Source: Zizania palustris (lineage: Eukaryota; Streptophyta; Magnoliopsida; Poales; Poaceae). Taken from it: a stretch of 64,000 nt of DNA. Made by a program: the position numbers and the translations under genes. The stretch covers positions 100,775,332 through 100,839,331 of the forward strand of contig JAAALK010000079.1 in NCBI GenBank assembly GCA_019279435.1. The letters run 5' to 3'. The notes below the pieces were generated by a model. It had not been told where the DNA came from and searched no databases. It saw only the letters and a program-made list of their open reading frames with translations. Shown piece after piece: positions 55,519 to 64,000 of the stretch (within the stretch, counting starts at the first letter, position 1; each line of letters begins with the position of its first letter).

Positions 55519-55813
55519 TGATGAGGACATCGCTGCCATTGATACAACCACAACAGCATCCAACACTTCACCGCTTACACCTAAGCAAGGACCAATGACA
55601 CGTGCTCGTGCACGTGAACTTAATTATCTGGTGAACTCGTTCCTAGCTGTTCAAGTTAATTATTTTTCCAATGGGGTACTATTAAAGCCTTGTGATGACT
55701 TTATTATCCTTAAGTGCTTACGAATTGAACCAGATAGGAGTGGAGAAGGCAACAATGCAATAAATATTCGTACTCCCGAAGGGATTCTTGTAACTGTAGA
55801 AATCCAAGATTAA
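55519..55813 (+). pseudogene. 3' end of pol from Ty3 chromovirus G
   Basis: Encodes PLTPKQGPMTRARARELNYLVNSFL and the following conserved tail to a stop at 55811. GPMTRARA is the familiar C-terminal motif of plant chromovirus polyproteins after integrase. The upstream codons that make the frame appear to start at 55445 belong to the Sirevirus C LTR and are chimeric. Confidence 0.75.
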
Positions 55814-55862
55814 ATGGAGCATATCTTTCAACTCCCAAGGTTGTTTAATGCAAATAAGTACT

Positions 55863-56442
55863 TGTTGGAAAGGTCTCTTCGTCTGCTTTCTAACGGATCA
55901 AAAATCAATGGCAGAGGACAGACGAAACATCTAGAAACTGCCGAAGAACACTCGTGACTCCAACCCGAGTTTCTAGTTTTCCCTTTAAAAGCAAGTGGCA
56001 GCCACAAAAGAACTCGGGTTTTGTTTGATGTAAGTTAGCTGCTGCTACTTCCTTGTAACGCGCGTGTCGGCTAGACTGCCCGATTACTTGAATCAAAACT
56101 CCAACTTCTATTATATCCGTGAGTGTTTGCTTGTCATCTTGTTCTTGCTTGTTCTTCGATTGCTTGCAGGTTCAAGGCTGTTCTTGGCACGACAAGAGCA
56201 GCAACAACCGGAGTCGGTGTAACTATCGCTAAGGCGCAACATCCTTGTGGTTGTTGTAGTCGGGTAGCACAACGTCGATCTCCACCCCAAATCGTAGTTA
56301 TCAGGAGATGGTGTACCTATCGCTCAAGGCGCCACACCATCTTGGTTGTGGTAGTCGGGCAGCCAACGTCGGCTTCCACCAAATTCACCACATCCTCCAT
56401 CTCTCATCGAAAGATCGGGCTCCCCCGTACCCATCGGGTCCA
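55863..56442 (+). repeat. LTR of chromovirus G
   Basis: 580 bp, TGTTGGAAAGG...CGGGTCCA, between the pol tail and a Met-tRNA primer site (TGGTATCAGATTT at 56448). Length, ends and primer site fit a Reina/Tekay-like chromovirus. Only one copy is present, so the boundaries rest on terminal dinucleotides and context. Confidence 0.6.
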
Positions 56443-57261
56443 TTAAGTGGTATCAGATTTCAGGTTGATCGGTGAGAGATCTCCTTCTCCTTTGTTCTTT
56501 GTTTTTCCTACAGTCCACTTTTGCCCAAAGATAAGTTTCGATCTGAAAATCTCAAAAACATTTTGTGCCTTTGCTTTGCTACTTAGCTCTCGGCTTGCTG
56601 AATTCACGGTTACTTCTTTGTGTCAAGTTGCTGGTCCTAAGTTTTTACCGCTAGAGTTTTGAGTTCGTGCACCTTGTTCTATCTCCATTTTCATTCTCTA
56701 GCTGAAGTTACAAAGAGAGAAAAAGGCAAGTGCAAACCAAAAGCCGCACAGATCAGCAAAAAACAAGGCATAGGCCAAAAAAAAACAAAAAAAGGCGCAC
56801 TAATTCAATTTTCTATATAAAGATTCCAAGTACAAAAAAAAGAAAGACATTTTGTGTGACCTTTGCTTCAAAGTTTCGAAATTCAGCTTGCTGTTTTGAG
56901 CATTTTGGTGATTACGTTTGGGTGACGGCTCACGTCTCTATCACGGTTTGGACTAGGACCAGCACAGTACCATCGCGGAACGTTTATTCAACTTGTTGTG
57001 ACTAACGTGGTACTAGTTGTTCCTTTGTGCAATTGCTTTAGTAGCCACCTACAGCTCCACAAAATTATCTACAACACCAACAGGTTGTGCTGGCAGTCAC
57101 CATTTGTTGTTGTTCTTGCTGTTTGCTGACGCCTCCTGTATTGTGTGGTAAGAACTTGCAAGAGCTTGATTTATTGCTAGTGAGAAAGTGTCTGTGTCCT
57201 ACCATCTCCTAGCAACTGCTAGGTTTAATCTGCTTGCTTTTGTACTTCTTTTGTACTAACC
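56443..57261 (+). other. Primer site and leader of chromovirus G
   Basis: TGGTATCAGATTTCAGG at 56448 matches the Met-tRNA primer rule. An unusually long AT-rich leader of about 800 bp leads to the gag ATG at 57262. No supported coding frame. Confidence 0.6.
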
Positions 57262-57700
57262 ATGTCAGCTGATGCGAGTGAGACGCTTCCACATTCACCA
57301 CGTACGAGGGGCATCATTCAACATTTCGAACGTCAACTAAGGTTGCACACGGAAGCCCTCAATGAGGATGTTCAAGTCACCAATGAGCGCATTGGTCAAT
57401 TAGAGGCGGCGCAGATTCTTGCCAACAACCAGCTGACCACATTAGAGAGAACAGCTGGGGCTATTAACACCTCTCTTGCAGTAATGAATGTGCGATTAGA
57501 GAGGATGGAACCAGCTGGGCTCGGAGAGAGGGAACAACGTGATGATGACGGCCATACCTCCATTGCTAGCACCGCAAGATATGACGAGCTAGAGTATTCG
57601 GCGGATACCGAGGTTGATGATGGATCTTTCAGGTATCGACCACAACCACGTCGCAACTATCACGGTATGGTTGGCCGAGCTCCACGACGTGAGGTACGGG
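57262..57700 (+). pseudogene. Gag N-terminus of chromovirus G, truncated
   Basis: MSADASETLPHSPRTRG followed by a Glu/Leu/Gln-rich helical region (RIGQLEAAQILANNQLTTLERTAGAINTSL) and an acidic/Arg stretch, typical of chromovirus Gag N-termini. The true sequence ends around 57700, where it meets an integrase fragment in the opposite direction; the frame to 57732 is chimeric. Confidence 0.75.
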
Positions 57701-58340
57701 ACAAAACCATACACAATCTCAAAAGGGCATAATTTAGTAGTCGAATGCAGCGAACGATTGTACGCAAATTCAATATGAGGCAAACACTCTTCCCACAATT
57801 TGATATTATGTTTCAGAACAGCCCTAAGCATGGTAGATAAACTACGGTTTACAACTTCTGTTTGTCCATCAGTTTGAGGGTGACAAGTAGTAGAAAAGAG
57901 TAATTTAGTTCCCAATTTAGCCCATAAGGTTTTCCAAAAATGACTAAGAAATTTGGCATCCCGATCTGAAACAATAGTGTTTGGTACCCCATGCAAACGA
58001 ACAACTTCACGAAAGAACAAATTAGCAATATGGGTAGCATCATCAGTTTTGTGACATGGTATAAAGTGTGCCATTTTAGAAAACCTGACCACAACAACAA
58101 AAATATTATCCCTCCCCTTCTTTGTTCTAGGCAGTCCTAAAACAAAGTCCATAGAAATATCCTCCCATGGAGTACTAGGAACAAGGAGAGGCATGTAAAA
58201 ACCATGTGGATTAAGACGAGACTTAGCTTTTTGACAGGTGGTGCAGCGAGCAACAAACCGCTCCACGTCCCTTCTCATCTTTGGCAAATAGAAATGGCTT
58301 GCTAGGATGTCTTCTGTTTTCTTCACACCAAAGTGCCCCA
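57701..58340 (-). pseudogene. Chromovirus integrase fragment, inverted
   Basis: Minus-strand integrase: zinc-binding H-H-C-C region (GHFGVKKTEDILASHFYLPKMRRDV, CTTCQKAK), the core with WEDISMDFVLGLP (first Asp), VSDRDAKFLSHFW (second Asp), HPQTDGQTEVVNRSL (Glu), and PFEIVYGF. All three catalytic residues are present. The fragment is cut at both ends (Sirevirus C LTR on the right, gag of G on the left) and points against G. It belongs to the Tekay/Del-like chromoviruses by its sequence motifs. Confidence 0.9.
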
Positions 58341-59181
58341 TCAAAGAAATATATGAGCAGAAAAAACAAATAACCGGCACACAAATGGAAGAGAAAAAGA
58401 ATAGATTTCTGGTTTGGTAGCCCCCAAAAGTTTAGGCCTAAACCTTAGGCATGGGTCCTTTATATAGGCAAGCCCATCAAGGTATTCTCCAAAATGCCAT
58501 TAGACTTAAAAGACCAAGTATTTACCTAATTGCCATTATGCATTTTTAGAATTATTAATTCTGAAAAATACATAAAAGTATACTCCTAATTTATTACATT
58601 ATTGACCCTATTCTTTTTATATTTTTTCAGAATTAACAATTCCGAAAAATACTAAAAGATTACACTTAATCTAGACTACTAAACAGAAAAATAAACTCCT
58701 ATTTATTGGAATATAAAAACATTTGTTGATGTGACGGTTTTCAACCAAAACTGACAAAGCCTCCCAGATCTTCGACATGTGTCGCCAGTCCACAAACTCG
58801 ATTGCCACCAAGTCTCTCCCGCTCTCGATCCCTCGAGCCGCGTTGTCACTTGCACTGGCTTCTCTTTTGTCAACTTGGTCAACACATTGTCTTGATCATC
58901 AATTCGTCCATGTCTTGCCTCATCTCCATGCGTACGCCTGAGATCACCTTCAACTTCACTCGGCATCATCGACCATCTGGCATCAAACTCCCTGTTTGAC
59001 CATGATCAGCCGCCATCAATAGTTGACAAGCATCTCAACCCTGCACACAAGAGACAAGGAAAACACGCAACTCCATGCAACCCTTACCATGACTCACACA
59101 ACCAACCAAAATAGCCAGACAATCTTGTCAATCACTCATCATCAAGATAAAACTACACTGAAAGCCTCACTTGGTTTTTCA
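58341..59181 (-). repeat. 5' LTR of Sirevirus C, second part
   Basis: Homologous to 27074-27787 of the left LTR, starting TCAAAGAAATATATGAG, with TATA complement at 58461-58466 and the end TTGGTTTTTCA at 59181. It then enters the gag of gypsy H. Confidence 0.85.
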
Positions 59182-59687
59182 ATGACTTTTCTGATACTCT
59201 CATTGGTTCTACTGTATATGGTATGAACAGGTGGTGCACTTGCGATCAGAGCTAGAGAAGCGGTTTTGAAAAAGCCGAATATCCTAAACATCGCCTCCAT
59301 TCTAGAGTCGACTATGGTCTCTACGCGATTCGCAAAAGTAGCGCTAACGGTTTGGTCCACTGTGGTGGCTATCTCTTGCTTGATGTCCTGAGAGGATAGT
59401 CCTGGGGACGATGATGTTACCATGTTCCTGGAGAAGTCAAGGACGTCAATGTCGTGTTTGACGAAGCCCCCGAAGGTCTTGATGAAGGGCCTAAGTAGGA
59501 GAGAGCGCAGTCCCTCCATATTGGCCTCGATCTCTGCCTTATCTTCCTCGGAGAGGTCTTCGAGGGTAGGGACGATGTTGTTGTTTTTGTCGATCTCTGC
59601 GCTCCCCACTAGATCCATCGGCATTGAGGGTCCAGTTGATGTAGATGTAATCGATGTACCCGTCACCGATGTAATAGTGTTTGGCAT
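59182..59687 (-). pseudogene. Gag N-terminus of gypsy element H, truncated
   Basis: Starts MPNTITSVTGTSITSTSTG at 59687, just after the primer-site region. Ser/Thr-rich start, acidic LSEEDKAEIEANMEGL, then a region predicted helical, open without stops until Sirevirus C cuts it at 59182. The longer frame reported upstream of the ATG overlaps the LTR. I do not recognise the lineage with certainty; a non-chromovirus gypsy Gag is likely. Confidence 0.6.
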
Positions 59688-59717
59688 GTTTCTCCCCAGC
59701 GGAGTCGACAAAAAGTG
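59688..59717 (-). promoter_or_regulatory. Primer-site region of gypsy element H
   Basis: Minus strand GTCGACTCCGCTGGGGA between the LTR end and gag ATG. Close to the GACTCCGCTGGGGA primer-site ending common in plant gypsy elements. It lies about eight bases after the LTR end, a little farther than usual. Confidence 0.6.
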
Positions 59718-61028
59718 TGTTGACGCTAAAAGTCGACGATAAAACGCCAAACACACAGACGTCGATTCGATGATCCAAAAGTGTGTGGATACTTAGAGAT
59801 AACCCCTAAGCGTAAGATGACGCTGACATCACGTTTCGATGACCCTTGGTAGTGACAAGGGAGGGTGGAGTCACCAGGCGATTAAACAATAATAAATATT
59901 ATTCAATTAACTGAATTGTAGATGAAAATACCCAATCAACCAATTTAGGACCGGTTCAACCAAAGTTCAACTAGCGGTCAGACCAGCCTAGGCAATCCCA
60001 TTAGACCGACGCTAGGCCACCAGTGAGACCGGCGGTGTGGGGGTCTGGCCGAAGGGTAGCCTTCGGCTTATTCTACAATGTTTGACCGAAGGGGTCTCCG
60101 GCCTTTGGCCTTCGGTCAGTCAGACCGAAGGGTAACCTCCGGTCAAACTCGATGGTCACCGAAGGGGGTCTGAAGGGGTACTCCGGTACCAGTGCAAGGC
60201 GTTCCCAAGGCCTCCTGCGAAGCCCTATCAGACTGGCCATATTCCGCTGGTCAGACCCCTATGTGCCGGCACGCTAGATGACGGCGTGGCACGAGCCAGT
60301 CAGATAGGGGTGTTGGCTCTGGTCAGACCGACAGTGTTTGGAAGTTGGTCTCCAGGGCTCCGGTGACCGTCTTGTCGTGGACAACTTGCAACAAGAGTTC
60401 TTAGTGGAGAAGATGAGATGAAAACAGTGCAAAACTCCTAAATATGAGAGGCAATTCGGCCAAGAGACCGAATTACCAATAAAAACCGATAAAATGATAA
60501 AAATCCGTTACGTGGATTAAACGGGTGATTCACATGCGAATTAATAAGGATTACCTTGATTACGACACGGCGGATGGATGGTTTACAACGTAAACCAAGA
60601 AAGATGGACGTGCTAAACTAATCCTAGGGCATGGAAGTAGATTGAAAAGTAAAGGTATGATTTAAGTTAAATAATTGATTGGATCTATTAGGGTTTCGGG
60701 GGTCCCTTGAATTGGCCTTGCCCCTATATTTATAGGGGTTGGACATGACGTGCCTGGGCTCCAATTTGGTCTAAATACAAGTTTAAGTAGTTAAAAATTA
60801 ATTAGAGATAAAATCTACCCAAAATAAACTAATCTGACTCGGATTTAGATTGGTCCGGTCAGACCGGCCTTATAGGGCCGGTCATACCGAAGTGGGCCGA
60901 TCAGACCGGCGGTACAAGGCCGGTCAGACCGGCTTGTGCCAGGACTTGTCATATTTTCGGTCCAAATCACCAATTTTGACTTTTTTAACAATTTTGACTA
61001 TTAATGTCATTTTTTTTTGCTATCAACA
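59718..61028 (-). repeat. 5' LTR of gypsy element H
   Basis: 1311 bp with six-base inverted ends TGTTGA...TCAACA. Contains two clusters of palindromic GGTCAGACC-type motifs (about 59940-60330 and 60850-60935) and a palindromic TATA region (60721-60738). The second LTR is not in the window, so limits depend on the ends, the primer site and gag position. Confidence 0.7.
60721..60738 (-). promoter_or_regulatory. TATA region of gypsy H LTR
   Basis: CCCCTATATTTATAGGGG is a perfect palindrome around a TT centre, giving a TATAAATA-like box on the minus strand and TATATTTATA on the plus strand. Confidence 0.6.
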
Positions 61029-62139
61029 CAAGGGTGCATTGATATACCAAGGCAGAGGGCAATAAAGGGCGCCCTGTTTAGAAAAGCACACAACTCTCAA
61101 CATGTCAATAGAACCAATGTCTACAATACATGGCAATAATTCATGATTTATTCAATTATATAAACCCAGCTAATATATGATTGTTCTATTCATAAAGTCC
61201 TGAGCAGTTCAAGAAACGTTGGCCAAGTTTCTGATATTGGTCTCCCAGCAGGCCAAAAGAACTATAGAGGAAGTCATCAACTTGATCTCTGTACTTATCA
61301 TAGAGCACAAGCAGCGTACGAGCGTAAACAAATCCTATTCCAGGTAATCGAATTAGTTTCATTTTCCAATAATATAGTGGATTGCATGCTATTCACAAAA
61401 TAGGAACATGATTTTATCGCTGAAAAAAGTTGGGAAGTCACAACCTCTTACCAATGTAAATGACAGGAAAATACACCAGCCGCCAATAACAGTAGTTGCA
61501 GCCCACCCCCCACAGTCCAACGATTGAGTGAAAGGAAACATAGCATGACACATGCATAGAGTGTCAGCGAGGAACAAATAGAACAATTATGCATATTCAG
61601 GACTTGGAATCTTTAGAACTTTAATTTAGTAATGTATTCTAAATGTTGGCTTCTAGCAGCAGTCATATGTTTATTGCTAGGCAATACAAAGGCAAGTTTA
61701 CAAGTGATGAATAATGAGGATAAAAAGAAGAATCCAAAACTAGCTTATCATATATAAAATCAGAAAGTTTACAAGTTTGTATTTGTCCCTCACTTATTTC
61801 ATGATATCACTTTTCTGTAGCGGATCTGCTTTGAGACTTCTCATTTTATTCAAAAACTCTCGGTGGTCTTTCTCCATAAGAGCCCTGCTTATTCATGCAG
61901 TAATACCTTACAGATGCACTTCAACACATCACACATTAAAAACTGGACGCACAAGCACATTTACTTCATGATAAATATCACCAAGTCTATTTCAGCTTCA
62001 AAACATTTACTTAAAATCTTACATGAAACAGCCAAACAGGTTCTATTGGACAATATGATAAAGTCATGCAGTATTGGACAAAATAATGAAGCTATATATA
62101 TTGATTAAAAATTGTTGTTTCTTAGCCTGGGTAGTGCTA
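61029..62139. other. Unassigned DNA between gypsy H and Sirevirus I
   Basis: AT-rich, not matching any other part of the window. No transposon hallmark. One minus-strand stretch (about 61450-61570) reads as a possible exon relic ending at a GTAAG splice-donor-like site, with a VYFPVIYIGK sequence faintly resembling the VYFPVEMYI motif of plant amino acid permeases. The match is too short to call a gene. Confidence 0.3.
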
Positions 62140-62263
62140 GTCACAGAAATTACAAAACAATTTCCCACACTGCACTTTGCCTTTACAAATAAGCCTTCAT
62201 GTGGACCTTTTAGTAAGCAAAATCAGTTTCATCGAATAGAGGAATTTTACTGACTCTGTCCAA
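62140..62263 (-). pseudogene. Gag start of Sirevirus I, remnant
   Basis: Minus-strand codons give LDRVSKIPLFDETDFAY, then KVHMKAYL and AVWEIV, matching the start of gag in Sirevirus C. The ATG is TTG here, and stops follow at the Trp after FAY and again eight codons later. Similarity ends near 62140, where the element is truncated. Confidence 0.7.
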
Positions 62264-62309
62264 GTCACCAAATGATCACAAAACCGGTTAAGATCAACTG
62301 GTGATCTTA

Positions 62310-62327
62310 ACCCGCTCTGATACCAAT
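62310..62327 (-). promoter_or_regulatory. Primer-binding site of Sirevirus I
   Basis: Minus strand TTGGTATCAGAGCGGGTT next to the LTR, a perfect match to the TGGTATCAGAGC Met-tRNA rule. Confidence 0.75.
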
Positions 62328-64000
62328 TGTTAGACCGAAAAAGGTGTGGGATCGGAATGGCTACTAGAGGGGGGCTGAATAGGCGCCTCGACAAATTCTT
62401 GCGAATATGATGGCCTTTTCAAATCACCCAATGCACCTCTAAATGAACAAGCGGAAGCAGATGTAGTAAAGACTACGATAAAAATAGATGCTATCACCCT
62501 CCTATATGATATTATGTTAAATGATAGATTGAGGGTTCACTAGCACTGAATTTGCACACACAAAGACTCCACTTTAAAAATAGCTCTGAAACTTTTTCTG
62601 ATCTATACAAAAGACTCGCATAAAAAACAATTTCAGAATGTGCTTGGTATAACATGTACTCGGCAGTACATGCAGTTGTTAATGGCGAAAAGCATCACTG
62701 CATGTGGAAGCACATGATCGGTAAGATGGGAAAGAAAAAGAAGAGAGAAAAATGTTTCAAGATTCAACTTTCAACCTTCAAGATTTTCAGCAAATGATGA
62801 CCTCCCAAAATTTTATAGCATATAGATGAGACAAAAACTATATGTAGATGTGTTGAGAACCTTTTGCAAACTTCAAACATGGAACCCTTGTAACTTGGAC
62901 AACAAGAGTTATGCATAACTCAGGACCAAAAACAGAACCAAAAAAAATCAAAAATCGACTCAAAGATTGAATCCAGACTGAAAACAGAACACAACATGGA
63001 AGAAATCAACGGTTTTCAGAACATTTTAGACACTTTGTTGGACAAGACTATATATGCAGAAGTGGTCACAACCTTTTGCAAATTTCAAACATGGAACCAT
63101 TGAAACTTTGATAACAAAAGTTATGTAGAACTCAGGTCCAAGAACAATACCAAAATAGATCAAAACTCGACTCAAAGATTGAATCTAGACTGGAAACAGA
63201 ACACAACTTGGCAGAAATCAGCAGTTTTTAGAACATTTTAGGCACTTTGTTGGACAAGAAAATATATGCAGTTGTAGTCAGAACTCAGGTCCAAAAATAG
63301 CATCAAAACAGTTCAAAACTCAGCTCCAAAAGTGAATCTGAAAAGGATGAACAATACTTGCGCTGGAACTTCGTGGATGCTTTTTTGCTTGATCCGAATG
63401 ATGAACACTAAGCACAATATCAAGAACAGCAAAAAGACTAGAACAAACTAGAAATTGTGGTTGGTAGCCCCCAAAATGTTCAGGTGAAAGAGTCTAATAA
63501 CTGCCACAAAAGTCAGACCAACCCTAGGCCTTTCTGTCCTATATATAGGCAAGCCCACAAAGGAAAACCCCAAAATGCCCCTAGGATTTAATTACAAATT
63601 AATACTTAAAACTAATTAAACCTGAAATACCCTTTAGTATTTTTCAGAATTAAAATCCAGAAAAATACACAGAGAATATACCTAATTTATTACAACACTT
63701 AAACCTATACTTTTAATATATTTTCAGAATTTTGACAATTCCGAAAAATACTAAAAGTTTACACTTAATCTAAATTACTAAACGAAAATAAACTCCTAAT
63801 TATTGGAATTTAAAAACATTTAGAGATGAGACGGTTTTCAGCAAAAACCGACAAAGCCTCCTCGATCGCCGACATGTGATGCCAATCCGCGAACTCGACC
63901 GCCAGCAAGTCTCTGCCGCTCTTGATCCCCTCGAGCCGCCTGATCACTTCCACTAGCCTCTCTTTCGCTGACTTGATCGTAACCCTATCTCGACCATCCG
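62328..64000 (-). repeat. 5' LTR of Sirevirus I, incomplete
   Basis: Starts TGTTAGACC, reaches GTGTGGGATCGG at 62345, and is then alignable in parts with the C-family LTRs: TATATATAGGCAAGCCC near 63541 and the GACAAAGCCTCCTCGATC block near 63850. It runs off the window end. An alternative start is the TGTGGGATCGG at 62346, which would leave 18 extra bases before the primer site. Confidence 0.75.
62836..63298. repeat. Tandem repeat of about 212 bp in the LTR of Sirevirus I
   Basis: CCTTTTGCAAA.TTCAAACATGGAACC recurs at 62860 and 63072, and CACTTTGTTGGACAAGA.TATATGCAG recurs as well, giving two diverged units and a partial third. Absent from the other C-family LTRs in this window. Confidence 0.75.

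Larger units (their letters stand above)
14382..59181 (-). mobile_element. Sirevirus C (gag-only copia), multiply interrupted
   Basis: Once all later insertions are removed, a minus-strand element remains. The left LTR is 14382-15118 plus 26565-27787; the internal region is 27788-29114, 51063-51327 and 53849-54837; the right (5') LTR is 54838-55518 plus 58341-59181. The 5' LTR is followed by a Met-tRNA primer site, and a CTCCCCCTTGATGAG polypurine complement abuts the 3' LTR. Only gag and noncoding DNA remain inside; protease, integrase and RT are absent, so it is either a non-autonomous gag-only element or a deletion product. The first 59 bp of the left LTR are lost at the joint with Y2. The right flank is the gag of gypsy element H. 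Confidence 0.75.

Noticed and set aside
55445..55813. 122-residue plus-strand protein as one gene
   Set aside because: The first 25 residues are translated Sirevirus C LTR; only the part from 55519 is a chromovirus pol tail.

Overview
This is nuclear DNA of a flowering plant, from a transposon-filled (probably heterochromatic) intergenic stretch. No intact host gene, tRNA, rRNA or CRISPR is visible. Almost everything is LTR retrotransposon: Ty1/copia elements of Sirevirus type (2-2.5 kb LTRs, Met-tRNA primer sites, runs of CTCCCCCT/AGGGGGAG polypurine motifs, Gag with a CCHC finger, Ser/Asp/Glu-rich stretch and coiled coil) and Ty3/gypsy elements, chiefly of the Tat type (extra RNase H, antisense spliced ORF before the 3' LTR). 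The species cannot be told from this sequence alone.

Layout. 1-861: unclassified AT-rich repeat-like DNA. 862-14390: Sirevirus A (+, 2049-14165, TSD CCGAC) inside an older repeat Y; its internal ends are replaced by copies of its own flanks. 14382-59181: Sirevirus C (-), a gag-only element that hosts further insertions. These are Tat element E (15119-26559, TSD TCAGG) in its left LTR; Sirevirus B (29115-51057, TSD AGATG) in its gag, itself split by Tat element F (38058-48936, TSD ATAGG); a solo LTR (51328-53843, TSD TCCCT) elsewhere in gag; and 2.8 kb of rearranged chromovirus fragments (55519-58340) in its right LTR. C lies in the gag of a third gypsy element, H (gag 59182-59687, LTR 59718-61028). 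61029-62139 is unassigned. 62140-64000 holds the first codons of gag and the 5' LTR of a further Sirevirus, I, running out of the window.

Function and state. A and B keep recognisable gag, protease, integrase, reverse transcriptase and RNase H but are broken by stops and frameshifts. E and F keep gag-protease-RT-RNaseH-aRNaseH-integrase on the minus strand plus a five-exon plus-strand gene with its own TATA box; both are also broken. C has no pol and could only have moved with help from relatives. Point stops are often C-to-T type, as expected for old methylated repeats.

The most unusual signal is structural. In A (both ends) and E (one end), the DNA between an LTR and the element interior is a copy of the DNA lying outside the opposite LTR, equal in length to the original. 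This looks like break repair primed from one LTR, running through the other LTR into its flank.
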